Shown here piece by piece: positions 34,651 through 45,354 of a stretch of 64,000 nt of DNA. The notes below the pieces were generated by a model. That model was not told the DNA's origin, made no database searches, and worked only from the letters and a program-made list of their open reading frames with translations. This DNA is from Cryptomeria japonica (lineage: Eukaryota > Streptophyta > Pinopsida > Cupressales > Cupressaceae). Position numbers and translations under genes: made by a program. How positions within the stretch are numbered: position 1 is the first letter of the stretch; each line of letters starts with the position of its first letter. The stretch covers positions 445,462,038 to 445,526,037 of the forward strand of contig NC_081413.1 of assembly GCF_030272615.1 (NCBI RefSeq). Direction: 5' to 3'.

Positions 34651-35545
34651 ACAATTTTGCATGGACGTACTCTGTTATGCCAGGCCTAGATCTTGATCTT
34701 ATCATGCATCATCTTTCTATCACACCATGAGTTAAAAAAATCAAGAAAAAACTTTGTAAGATGCACCCTCACGTGGCACTACTAGTCAAAGGCAAGCTGG
34801 AAAAACTTCTAAAAGCTAGATTTATCAGAGCTATAGACTATGCGGAATGGATTTCAAACATAGTACATATGTCAAAGGTAGACAAATCTATTAGGGTTTG
34901 CATAGACTTCAGAGATCTCAACAAAGCTTGTCTGAAGGATGACTTTCCATTGCCAAACATTGATATGATAGTTGATATGACTGTTGGGGTATGAGATGTA
35001 CTCACTAATGGATGGATTCTCTAGCTATAATCAGATCAAAATAGCTCCTAGAGATCAAGAAAAGACATCTTTCACCTATGCATGGGGAGCCTTTTGCTGG
35101 AATGTCATGCCATTCGGGCTGAAGAACGCAGGATCAACTTATCAAAGAGCAGTAACTACTATCTTTCATGACATGATGCATAAGAATATGAAATATTATT
35201 TTGATGACACTTTAGTATAGACTATGAAGAGATCCACACATATTCAAGAGCTAGGCCCTATACTAGATAGAATGGAAAAATTCAAACTTTGGCTAAATCC
35301 AAAAAAGTGTGCATTCAGAGTGACATTTGGTAAACTGATTGGATACATCATCTCAAAGAAGGAGATCAAGGTTGATCCTAAGAAAGTCCAAGGTATAATG
35401 GAAATGTCACTGCTGAAGAACATCAGTCAAATGAGAAGTTTACAGGGATGTCTCCAATCAATCAAATGCTTCATTTCTCAGCTGGTAGACAAAGCTCAAC
35501 TTTTCATACAAGTATTGAGGAAAGGAGTAATATACAACTAGGATC
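34651..35545 (+). pseudogene. pol: Element D reverse transcriptase
   Basis: After a frameshift near 34650 it reads WTYSVMPGLDLDLIMHHL, MHPHVALLVKGKLEKLLKAR, FIRAIDYAEWISNIVHMSK and VCIDFRDLNKACLKDDFPLP, then shifts frame near 34990 to YSLMDGFSSYNQIKIAPRDQ and FCWNVMPFGLKNAGSTYQRA. The catalytic box is YYFDDTLV at 35194-35217, with Phe in place of the usual Val/Ile but both Asp retained. A TAG follows at 35218. The thumb region (KLWLNPKKCAFRVTFGKLIG, KIQGIM-like) is open to 35541. It copies element RNA into DNA in intact relatives. Confidence 0.9.
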
Positions 35546-36020
35546 GAGAATGTGAACAAGACCTTCAACAGATCAAAGAGTACTTGTCCAACCCACCAAT
35601 ACTAATGCCACCAATTCAGAGAAAACCATTGATCTTATACATATCAGCCACAAATTCATCATTGGGGGCACTTCTAGAACAAAAGGATGAAAATAAAAAA
35701 GAGAGAGCTATATATTACATCAGCAGAACATTGGTGTCTTATGAAATGAACTATACTATAATAGAAAAATAATTCTTGGTATTAATCTTTGCATCATAAA
35801 ATTTGAGACACTACATGTTGGCACATTCCATCAAGCTAGTAGCTAAGATTGATACGCTCAAGTATCTTCTTAACAAAGCAACAGTCACTGGAAGATTGGA
35901 AAAATGGCTCATGGTTCTTACAGAGTTTGATATTGAATATTTGGAATGCATAGCCATCAAAGGAGAGGTAATTGCAGATCAACTCGTTGAAGCTCCACTT
36001 GAAGACACTCAACCGCTGCA
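35546..36020 (+). pseudogene. pol: Element D RNase H (first, gypsy-type)
   Basis: KPLILYISATNSSLGALLEQ, RAIYYISRTLVSYEMNYTII and, after a TAA at 35770, LRHYMLAHSIKLVAKIDTLK, LLNKATVTGRLEKWLMVLTE and FDIEYLECIAIKGEVIADQL match the RT-connected RNase H and tether of gypsy elements. The first catalytic Asp (usually L-Y-x-D) reads L-Y-I-S, so it is lost. In Tat this domain is thought to have degenerated while a second one took over. Confidence 0.8.
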
Positions 36021-36390
36021 TATAGAATTTCCAGATGAATCAATAATGCATCTTACTCAACAATCCTGGAAGATGTTATTTGATGGATCTTTCACTCAAA
36101 ATGGTTCCGATGTTGGAATACCATTTATCACTCCTCAAAAATATTCAATTCCGAAGGCTTACAAGATTCTTTTCCCTTGCACAAATAATATTGCAGAGTA
36201 TGAAGCTTTAGTAAACGGGATCAAGCTAGCTATTGAATGGAAGCTTTTGGAGTTACATATCTATGGAGATTCTCAACTAATTATCAATCAAATCAATGAT
36301 ACATATCAGACTCGAGATGAGAAAATGATGCCTTATAAGAGAATGGTTGATGATCTCAAGAAGTATTTTACTTTTGTATCATTCCAATAG
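36021..36390 (+). pseudogene. pol: Element D second RNase H (archaeal-type, Tat hallmark)
   Basis: WKMLFDGSFTQNGSDVGIPF gives the first Asp, NNIAEYEALVNGIKLAIEWK the Glu and LHIYGDSQLIINQINDTYQT the next Asp, in RNase H order. It removes RNA from RNA-DNA hybrids. A second, horizontally acquired RNase H after the tether is a hallmark of the Tat lineage. A TAG at 36388 interrupts it before the tail. Copies of this tail form the left end of each array unit. Confidence 0.85.
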
Positions 36391-37818
36391 ATTCCCAGAT
36401 TAGCAAATAGAGTAGTAGATGTTATGGTCATCTTGGCATCTATACCTAAGTTACAAGAATCTAATTTTCACTTTGAATTCTTGGTGGAAGAGTTACATTA
36501 CCCTGCCTATGATTCTCCTGAGTCCCAGATAGTCTGTTCTATTATTGGACATGACTCATCTTGATATAACCACATTTACTCTTATCTGCGTGACCAAATT
36601 ATTCTAGAAAATCTTACCCGTAATGAGAAAATGAACCTAACTCGAAATGCTTCACAATATGTCATCATTACTAACGATTTGTCTAGGCAAAGTTTGGATG
36701 GTACATTTATTAGGTGTCTATAAATTGAAGAGTCTAAACATGCATTATCAGAAGTCCATGAAGGTATTTGTGGATCTCATTCGAATGGTCTTACTTTTGC
36801 TCAAAAACTATTAAGGGATGGCTACTATTGGCTACACATGGAGAAGGACGCTATAAAGTTTTCTAAAACTTCTTAAAAATGTCAGCTACATGGAAATCTC
36901 ATACATGCTCTAGCAAGGGATCTCATACCCTTCATCATACATTGTCCTTTTCAGCAATGGGCCTTTGATCTCATTGGTCAAATCTATCCTGTATCATCCA
37001 ATAGACATAATTTTATCATAACTGCCACTGAGTACTTCACTAAGTGGGTAGAAGCGGTTCTGCTCATCAAAGAAACCGGTAAACAAGTAGCTCTGTTTAT
37101 TCTAAACCATATCATTTTTAGGTATGGGATACCTTCCTCCATCGTGATTGATAATGGAGGACAATTCAAGAATAAAGATCTAGATGAGCTCTGTGAGAAA
37201 TTGAAAATTAAACAACACTATTCATCTGTATATTACCCTCAAGGTAATGGACAAGTTGAGGCATCTAACAAAAACCTGTTGACTATCTTACACATAACAG
37301 TAAACAAATCTTGGAAGGATTGGCATCTGCAGCTCAATCCTACATTATGGGCTTACAAAACAAGTATCAAAACACCTACTTGGGCTACACCTTTCTCTTT
37401 GGTATATGGGTCTAAAGTAGTATTACCTACTAAAGTAGAAATACCATCTCTAAGAGTTTCTTTGCAAGGTCTTGTTACTGATGAAGACTATAGGATATCT
37501 AGATTGCAAGAACTCAAATTTCTAGATTAACGTCGACAAGTGGTGTTTGATCATCTTAGATTGTATCAAAAGAGAATATCCAGAGGATATAACAAGAAGG
37601 TTCGACAAAGAGAATTTCAGGTTGGTGACCTAGTTCTGAGAGAAAATCCTAAAAATCAACAGTTTTGAGACAACAAAGGGAAGTTTGAACCCAACTGGAT
37701 GGGTCCCTACATCGTTACTACAGTATTTGGCTCTGGTGCCTATCAGCTCTCAACATCAGAAGGAGAACAACTCCATGAACCAATTAACACCATCAATTTG
37801 AATAAATTCTTCACTTAG
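36391..37818 (+). pseudogene. pol: Element D integrase
   Basis: The zinc finger region reads GICGSHSNGLTFAQKLL then KTS(stop)KCQLHG, so one Cys is Ser and a stop follows. The core keeps all three acidic residues: FDLIGQIYP, IDNGGQFKNKDLDELCEKLK (37150) and NGQVEASNKNLLTIL (37246). After TAA at 37528 the C-terminal part continues with RISRGYNKKVRQREFQVGDL, GPYIVTTVFGSGAYQLS and ends NKFFT-TAG at 37816-37818. It inserts element DNA into the genome in intact relatives. It shares TAA 37528 with all six array copies, so that stop is older than the array. Confidence 0.9.
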
Positions 37819-37940
37819 TATTCTCTGCTTCAGCAACCTGTATAGCTGAAAAAGTCCTTAAAAAAATCAAAAAATTCATAGTATCCTGAAAAATACCAAA
37901 AAAATCATAAAAAGTCCTTAGAAAAAGAAAAAAGAAAAAA
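37819..37940 (+). other. Start of the D 3' untranslated region, cut at the E LTR
   Basis: A-rich sequence with two GTCCTTA(A/G)AAAAA motifs follows the integrase stop. At 37940/37941 it passes directly into the middle of E's 5' LTR (AGGCCCCTATTG). The array units show what is missing: about 0.65 kb... of further D untranslated region plus the start of the E LTR, together close to 0.84 kb. Confidence 0.8.
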
Positions 37941-38226
37941 AGGCCCCTATTGTAATAGTAATATTCACTTATTGTCCAGTAAGCGAATATTGTGCATCAC
38001 AAATCCCACCGAGGTTTTTCCCATACGAGGTTTCGTCATTAAAAATATTGTGTTATGGTGTGCCTTTTATGTTGTGTTTATTGTTCTTATTTACTGCATT
38101 AATTCTTGTTTACCGGTACATGGTTTTGGAATGCTTTTCATTTAATAAGCTAATAAAATCCATTAACCGACAAGATACCGATTCACCCCCCCCCCCTCCC
38201 TCTCAGTATCTTTGGGAATCCTAACA
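37941..38226 (+). repeat. 5' LTR remnant of element E
   Basis: It aligns with the last part of 43430-44217 and with the array LTRs from AGGCCCCTATTG to GGGAATCCTAACA. A C-run box (TTCACCCCCCCCCCCTCCC) precedes the end. Confidence 0.9.
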
Positions 38227-38228
38227 AT

Positions 38229-38240
38229 TGGTATCAGAGC
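38229..38240 (+). other. Primer binding site of element E
   Basis: TGGTATCAGAGC is a perfect match to the Met-tRNA primer sequence and follows the LTR by two bases. Confidence 0.92.
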
Positions 38241-38297
38241 TTGGTCCTCTATTTTCAAAAGCCTAATAGCTGGAGGAAGATTCTGACACCAGTAGAG

Positions 38298-39400
38298 ATG
38301 GAAAACTTGAGGAAGCAACTAGAAACATCTCTTGCAGACTATGATGCAAAAAAGCTGAAGAATATGAAACTTGAAGATGATCTGAAGGCTACAAAGAAAA
38401 TCATTCAACGACTTCAGCAAAATATCAATATTGCTAGGAACAAAAGAAGAGAACTTTCTGAGAAGATGCAGAGTGATGATGATGATGAGAAAGAAACTCT
38501 TACTAACCTTGTGAACAAACTGAGACAAGAATATAGTATAATGAAGAATCTGATGCAAGATATGACCATGAGATTTTGTAAGGACATTGAAGATAGAAAG
38601 AAGAATGAAGATGATCTGGCTAGAAGAGTCAATGATGTTGCAAATGAAAATATAAGACTCAGTCATGAGAATGATATGTTAAAAACAAATATGATACACT
38701 TGGAACATGATAAAACTCAACTCATGAGACAAAAAGACTTCTTGGAAAATGAGTTGGCTACTGCAAATCAACACAAGGAGAAGTTCGAGAAAATTTTAGA
38801 AGAATTTGATGACATGCTGAAAAATTAGAAATCTAATGGTGACAATAATGGCCTTGGCTTTGATGTTGGTGAGATCTTCGGTACTGCAAACACCCATGAT
38901 CATAGTAAACTAGTAAGACAACCTACTGCTTATAAATTCAATGAAAAATGCATTAACTGTCACAATTATGGTCATAGAGAAAATCAGTGTAGATCTAGAA
39001 ACTATCAGAACATCAATGCACCCACCAGTCAATGTTCTAAATGAAATAAAGTTGGTCATAATTGAGTAAATTGCAAAATGAATGTAAGATGTTATATTTG
39101 TGGAAGATTTGGACACTTATCTAATCAATGGAGAACACATACTGACATAGGATATGGAAAAGCTATTCAGAAAAACAATGTGACTTGTTATGCTTCTAAC
39201 AAGATTGGACACATTGTAAAAATTTGTAGAAGACATCACCGACAAATAACAAAGGACCCAGTTTGAAAGGTAAAGAAAAGGTTGAAGAAGTAAAGCATGA
39301 ATTTTCAAAACAATGGATTAGAAAGTCTAATATGAATGTTAGTGAAGCTATTCCTTCACCGGTAGAACAGAGTATCACTCCACTGGTAGGAGATTCTTAA
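38298..39400 (+). pseudogene. Element E ORF1, coiled-coil and zinc-knuckle Gag-like protein
   Basis: The ATG at 38298 begins MENLRKQLETSLADYDAKKL, 58 bp after the primer site. About 177 codons of near-continuous heptads form a long coiled coil, with MRFCKDIEDRKKNEDDLARR as in C and an acidic DDDDEKE patch. After TAG at 38826, four CCHC knuckles follow: CINCHNYGHRENQC (intact, 38956), CSK(stop)NKVGHN(stop)VNC (39029), CYICGRFGHLSNQW (last Cys to Trp, 39090) and CYASNKIGHIVKIC (second Cys to Ser, 39186). The tail (PVEQSITPLVGDS) ends at TAA 39398. The likely role is RNA binding and particle assembly. The usual copia capsid domain is absent. Confidence 0.8.
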
Positions 39401-39712
39401 TCTAACTGAGAAATAATCCTTTGGGGGTATAGCAACAAATTGAAAAACATGCTAGTTTACCCTCACTTGATGGTGAGAAGCTGGATTACCTCTTTACTAG
39501 CAGATGAGTTAAGTTTTGACTTAATCAGCATACATTAAATGTGGTAGTTGAAGAAAATACCATTATAAAGCAAGTGTTTTTCCCCTTTTTCATTCACCGA
39601 GCACTCAAATCTCCAGAGAGCATAAAATTCTTGAGCGAAGGCATCCACAACAAAAAGTGAAGCAAATCATCCAAGAAAATCATCCTGAAGTCAGATTAAG
39701 TTATTTATAACT
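39401..39712 (+). other. ORF1-ORF2 spacer of element E
   Basis: 312 bp without an open frame. CCATTATAAAGCAAGTG near 39560 is a possible TATA-type element. Spacers of 0.3-0.4 kb in the same place occur in A and C. Confidence 0.45.
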
Positions 39713-42700
39713 ATGGCTTATTCCTCTACACCTGAATTCATTGCAAACCCTATTGTGATTGAATTTATTAAGCGCCCTAGACCTGCGTTCAAACTTATTC
39801 CCAAAATTGTGAAGAAAGATGATACCCTATGAGCATTTTCAAAAGTACCTAAGGGAGTAGTTTATGGCAAGGATCCTAGAATGTATATACATTGTCATAT
39901 TGAGGAACTAGGAGCTGAAGAAATAATTAACATATATAGAACTGTAATTTGTGATGAAAATGGAAATGTTAAACCAGAACACAAGATAGTGGAAACCCTA
40001 GGCTTTCTGGACATTCTTAGTATCCCTGATTTTCCTAAGGATGTGATAAGGATAGTATTGAGCAGAGTTCATGGAGAGTTCTTTTGGTTGGTACCATCCA
40101 TAAGATTACTAAAGAAGAAGTTAGGGCAATGACACGCTTACCTTCCACTGATAGTAGGCCTGATAAAACTAAAAAGGTTCCAAATGACACAGTAATGACC
40201 CTAACCAGTGCAAAATTTGATAAAATATCCCTAAGAGTCAACGACGTGAAGGACATCAATGTTAGATTTGTCAGTATGATTCTTAGTTATAAGGCTAAAC
40301 ATGCAAACTGACTAAACTTTGGTTCCAATTTATGTATTAAAAGTGCATATGACATGGTGAATAACAATGCTATGATTGATGTATGTGAGTGGGTAAAAGA
40401 TGAACTGATATACAATTTGAAGAAAATCAAAGGTGATAAGAAAGGAACTTTCAGATTTGGCAACCTGCTTGTGTGTTTAATGTTGTACATTACAAAGCAA
40501 GTTCTTGGTATTGGTAGGAAAGAATTTGGTTTTGATATCCCGGTAGGAAAACAATTACTAGACATACTAAACAACATGGGAGATGATAGGGAGAAAAAAA
40601 TAATTGAACATTTTTAAACTTTGAAAGCAAATATGAAGACAAGAATAAGGCTATCTCAAGCAATTATTGATAAGTATCAAAAAGAGATATGCTTTGTGAT
40701 CAAGAAAGATGAAATTTGGATGGAGGCAGTTATCCCTAAGATTGTTTGGGTTACAGAGATGGGATATGAGGCAGATGACAACATAACTGAAAACTATTCT
40801 AAAGCCCTCTTAGAAGCACCTAAGGAACCAACTAAGAAAGTTTTTGGCAATGCGGAGACCATAGAAAGCAAAATCCAATTTATGAAAAGAATCAAGAAAA
40901 CTGAACAGATAGTGAGGAAGGGAACAAGACTGGAAAAAGCAATAAAAGAAGATGTATTAAACAATACTGGTATTAAGGAGAGTGAATTGGAAGAAATACA
41001 ACCGAAAGCACATCTTTCACCGATTGCTACTTCCTCTGATAGTGAAATACTAGCAGAATTTAAAAGGGTAGTCAGGGAAAGAAAACCTTCACTGACACCT
41101 GCCCCTACACCAAAAAGAACAAGACAAAAACACCTGGCAGTTAGGGCTCTGGCAAGGAAGTTGACACCAAAGAAGAAGAAACAAAAACAAGTTGTTCCTC
41201 CACTTGACAAACTTCTGAGTAAAATAACTAAAGATGGGAAATTGGCTAACATCAGCAAGTTGTATAACACACTATGAGATGATGAAAAAGAAAGTATAGA
41301 AAATAGTGTCATTCTACATCTTGATATTTATAAGAAATTTCTGATGAAAGTTGTTGATGATATACCAAATGATTTGTATAGAATATTAGAAGCTAGAAGG
41401 ATATCTATTGTGGAATTACATAAAAAGATAAAAATAAAAAAATTACTTGCAGTTCACCCAGTGAACTCCACTCAAGAGATAGATGAATTAATCAGTGAGG
41501 CTAACCAGAAAATATTCTCAACTGGTCATCGACATGTAGCACTGATGGCAGGTAGAGTAAATGAAATATCAGAAGAAACTGTAGACAAGTGGGATATAAT
41601 CTTTGTTGAAAAGGAGAAACAAGAAGAGATTAAGAGACCAAAGACTTTTAAACTCTATCAAAAAGAAAAGGCCAAGGATAAGGGGAAAGGTAAGGTAGGT
41701 GGACCTCCAAGCATAAAGGTGATAGATAACTTACCCCCACCTCCTTCTGATACTCCACTAGTACAAACTGTTGACACACAACCGGCAACGGAGAGTGTGG
41801 AAATACTACATGAGGATACAAATCCTGATTTTGAGGTGCTATACACAATTAACATTGACACACATGAAGTCAATATTGTGGTAGATAAGGAAACAACTGA
41901 CAAAAGAGATGTGGCAACTGAGCCACCAGCAAGGAATATTGGAGTTGAAATCATTGGAATTGGGATAGAACAACAAATTGAAAAAATCAAATGAACCCCT
42001 GGACACAAGAAAGGCAGAGACCACAAATGTGCATACTGATGCATCTACTAAGCCACTGACAACTACTAAAATTGGAAAGCCTACTGAGTCACCGACAGTA
42101 GATAGTACAGAGGTAAATAAAGAGAAACTGGTAGATAAATCAGAGTTACAATCAGAAAAACTGGCAGTGGACACCACAGTAAAATCTTCAGAGGCACAAC
42201 TTGAGGCACCTTCAAGAGAGGACACTGAGAAACAAGTAGAGCAATAGCCTCCTTCACAGATAGTACCACCAGCCACATCTAACAAGCCCAAGCCTTTGGT
42301 AGTAGAAATGGAAACTCAAACTGGTCCTCTAGAGAAAGAGGAAAGCAAAGCTATCACTATCACCGATGGATTACAGACTATAAAAATAGTTGGACAGTCA
42401 TCTGGAACCTCTATGTCTGTATTTAGACAAAAAAATGTAACATAGGTAGTATTAGATTCAATAAAGAAAATAACAATGTGCAATGCACAAGCTTATAAGG
42501 CTATAGATGACACCTTACCAATTTTGAAGATGATAGCTCCAAAGTGTAACATAGAAAATAAAGATTCTTTGAGCCAATTAGACACATTGTCTAAGTATAT
42601 AACTGGCAACCTAATAACACTGGATCAGATAAATGAAGACACCTTCAGAGAGAAAATGAATAAAGAGAAGGAAAAATTATTTGAGGAGACAGTAAAGAAT

Positions 42701-43193
42701 AATAAGGAACATATGGAAACCTTATTATTGGTATTAGGCAGAACAATTTTGGACTTCAAGAAATTGTATAGAGACATGTAAAACAAACATTTTGACAAAA
42801 GACATAGATAAAGAGTTCGACATAGCCCAAAAGGAAATTAATGATATTGCTGACAACTTGATAGGTTCAATAGACTTGATATTAGTAATTGAATAGGAAA
42901 TTGCAGGATTTGAAGAGAAAATAAAAAAGATTGAGAAAGACAAAGAAAGGATAAAGGTTAAGGAAAAAGAACTTAAGTGCAGACTAAGTCCTAAACTAGA
43001 TATCCTCGTCTCTTTGAGAAAAGGGATATTGGAGACTCTTGTTCCAGGACTTAAGATACCGAAAGTTCAAATGCACTTTCTCACCGGTACGATTTAGAGA
43101 ACAGAAGCAGCAATAAAGGATAGTAAGAGGTTCAGCAACATTTTAAATATTGCCTTAGCAAAAATTGATCAAATTGTAATCAACAGGTTATAG
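39713..43193 (+). pseudogene. Element E ORF2, conserved retroelement protein of unknown function
   Basis: It starts MAYSSTPEFIANPIVIEFIK. Block 1 has PRMYIHCHIEELGAEE, IVLSRVHGEFFWLV, HKITKEEVRAMTRLP, ISLRVNDVKDINVRFVSMIL and the hydrophobic FGNLLVCLMLYITKQVLG. A Lys/Arg-rich segment (TPKRTRQKHLAVRALARKLT, about 41109) could be a nuclear signal. Block 2 at 41200-41440 (ITKDGKLANISKLYNTL, then DEKESI) matches C and A. The remainder is Thr/Glu/Pro-rich with predicted helices and ends at TAG 43191. At least three frameshifts and stops at 39830, 40309, 40618, 41275 and 42245 break it. If intact it would exceed 1100 residues. I do not recognise the family. Confidence 0.74.
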
Positions 43194-43429
43194 TAAACTA
43201 GGTAGGAATTACGCTCAATTGACATTGAATGACAGCCTTTTTCATTGATGCCAAAGGGGGAGTAATTTAGGATGAGAAAAAAAGTTAACAAAAGAAATCA
43301 TCTGTTCAGGGGGAGCAAGCAGAGCACAAAGTTTTGATAGTTTTGGTAAGACATTTTTTTTGGACAACACTTTTTGGATTTATCTCATGAGTGTTGCCAT
43401 CAATTCCAAAGGGGGAGATTGCTTGCTAA
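43194..43429 (+). other. Repeated purine tracts at the 3' end of element E
   Basis: TTGATGCCAAAGGGGGAG (43247), TCAGGGGGAGCAAG (43306) and ATTCCAAAGGGGGAGATTG (43413) occur within 180 bp. Only the last abuts the LTR and is the working polypurine tract. Element C has the same series at 25887-26045. Confidence 0.7.
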
Positions 43430-44217
43430 TGCACACTCCAATGAGAAATTGTAGGTGATTGAAGGTATTGTCATTGATGCAACCTTACAATCATATGACA
43501 CTGACAAGCATTGGCACCGACAGACTCTACACTGGCATACATTCACCAGCACCGAAAAGATTGATCACCGGCATCCTAGCCAACAAGATTTTTTTTATTG
43601 TATTTTGTATTTAATTGTAAAATCTTTTTGTAAGCCAACAAGGCAAGTTGTAATATGACTCATATAAGTATGAGCACTTGTAAATCATTTAGTACAAACG
43701 GATATGGTTATATTATTGTAGAACTAAGATGCGAATATTAAGGCAGAGTTTGGAATAGGGTTTTGGAAGTTACAGAGCTTAAACAGGTACTGGATCTGGC
43801 ATAGAAGATGCCCTTTTGTAGTAGTACATGACATTGGATTTTCATAATCCACTTTTGTAAGTCACTGAGACTTCTCTTTTTTTATTTAAGTAGTGAGCTT
43901 TAGGTAGTTGGCCTTCCTGCATGTGCAGGCCCCAATTGTAACAGTAATATTCACTTATTGGCGAGTAAGTGAATATTGTGGGTCACAAATCCCATCAAGG
44001 TTTTTCCCATACCAGGTTTCCTCATTAAAAATATTGTGTTATGGTGTGCCTTTTATGTTGTGTTTATTGTTCTTATTTATTGCATTAATTCTTGTTTACC
44101 GGTACACAGTTTTGCAATGCTTTTCATTTAATAAGTTAATAAAATCCATTAACCGACACGATACTGATTCACGCCCCCCCCCCCCCCCCGCTCTCAGTAC
44201 CATTGGGAATCCTAACA
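43430..44217 (+). repeat. 3' LTR of element E
   Basis: 788 bp, TGCTTGCTAATGCACACTCC to GGGAATCCTAACA. It aligns over its length with the ~752-bp LTRs in the array, and its end with 37941-38226. A C17 run lies at about 44174-44190. CTCTTTTTTTATTTAAG near 43877 is a possible TATA region shared with the array LTRs. Confidence 0.92.
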
Positions 44218-45354
44218 CTAACTATCGAAGAGTTTTATCACTGAGTATACAAGCAAAACAACATTACGGAAAACAATCACTAAACAATTTGAGCTATGAA
44301 TGGAAATTTTCTTTGTATGCTATCTTTTATATTGATTTTCAATTATTATCCCTCTGAGTAAATCAAGGAAGTCTATCTTGACTAAGAGGAGCAAGGACTG
44401 GGGGCATAATATTTTCTTTGTTTTCTTCTTATAGGAATGATTCTGATGATCTGGAAACATCTAATAAGTTGGGTGTCTATGATAAGAGCCTTCACATCAA
44501 GGTGAAATCGCAACACATACCTTGACTCCACTTATTTGAATGCTACAGGGAGGTTCCCATCATTTCTTTGTCTATTTTGAGGGCATTTCTTTATCATGTA
44601 ATCCAGGTCCCTATGAAATTTTTCCAAGGATATGAATGAAAAAAGGGTCATTGTGGACAAGATAATTAATATTGCACATGAAAAGAAAGGAACTCTAATC
44701 TGCCTGTTATGTTTGTTATGCTCGGTGATGAAACTAAAGCATTTTAAATCCAGTGACTAGGTTTAGGTTGCATTTCATTTTGCATCACATTTTGCATTTC
44801 ATCATGTACTTTGTGAATCTAGAGTGATTTTGGTATGGTAATAATCTCTTTATATTCTTAATAAGAGTTGTGAGCATCATCATTTCTTAGCTAAGTGATC
44901 TCTTTTTCATCATTTCTCTGATCGAGTACTTGTGTATTGAGATGTTAGCTACATAGATAAGCATCTTATATAGATTCATACATTTCATTATCACTCATTT
45001 GCATTCATCATAATGCATAGAAAAAAGAAAATTTCCATTACTCATTACTCATTTTCATCATTTACTTGCATATGAAAAGAAAAAAAAACAAACATTCATA
45101 TTCATCTACATTACATACATCCATACTGAAAAAAATATACATACGTATAGAAGAAAGCATATAGAAGACATCTCATAATTGATCAACACAAGTACTATGA
45201 AGTCCAATCAAATTTTGTATATATATAATCATCAAGTCTTAGGGTACAAAAAACTGTCAACTAAAATGAACAAACTCCCATCAGAGCATTAATCGTAAGG
45301 GCTACAAAAAATGGATGGGTCTACAAAATATCTCAGAGCTACAAAAAAATATAT
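44218..45354 (+). other. Continuation of the D 3' untranslated region after E
   Basis: It begins with the CTAAC target duplication. It contains GGACTGGGGGCATAATATT near 44397, a purine-rich run of the sort found near the 3' end of Tat elements, and AT-rich sequence to 45354. I see no open frame. Confidence 0.65.

Larger units (their letters stand above)
37941..44217 (+). mobile_element. Element E: non-autonomous SIRE-like LTR retroelement nested in D
   Basis: The layout matches A and C: LTR remnant, Met-tRNA type primer site, ORF1, spacer, ORF2, purine tracts, LTR; no polymerase or integrase. It is followed by CTAAC at 44218-44222. In the array units CTAAC also precedes the same LTR's start, giving the 5-bp target duplication and showing that E inserted into D's 3' untranslated region. 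The first ~0.5 kb of its 5' LTR is deleted at this locus. ORF1 is the best preserved of the three copies. Confidence 0.9.

Noticed and set aside
26778-37818. Integrated plant pararetrovirus
   Set aside because: An LTR, Tat-type Gag, double RNase H and an integrase with D,D,E motifs are present, and no movement protein is seen. This is a gypsy retrotransposon.
40794-41312. 172-codon minus-strand ORF opposite E ORF2
   Set aside because: Shadow of the Lys/Glu-rich plus-strand ORF2, giving Ser/Phe/Leu-rich nonsense.
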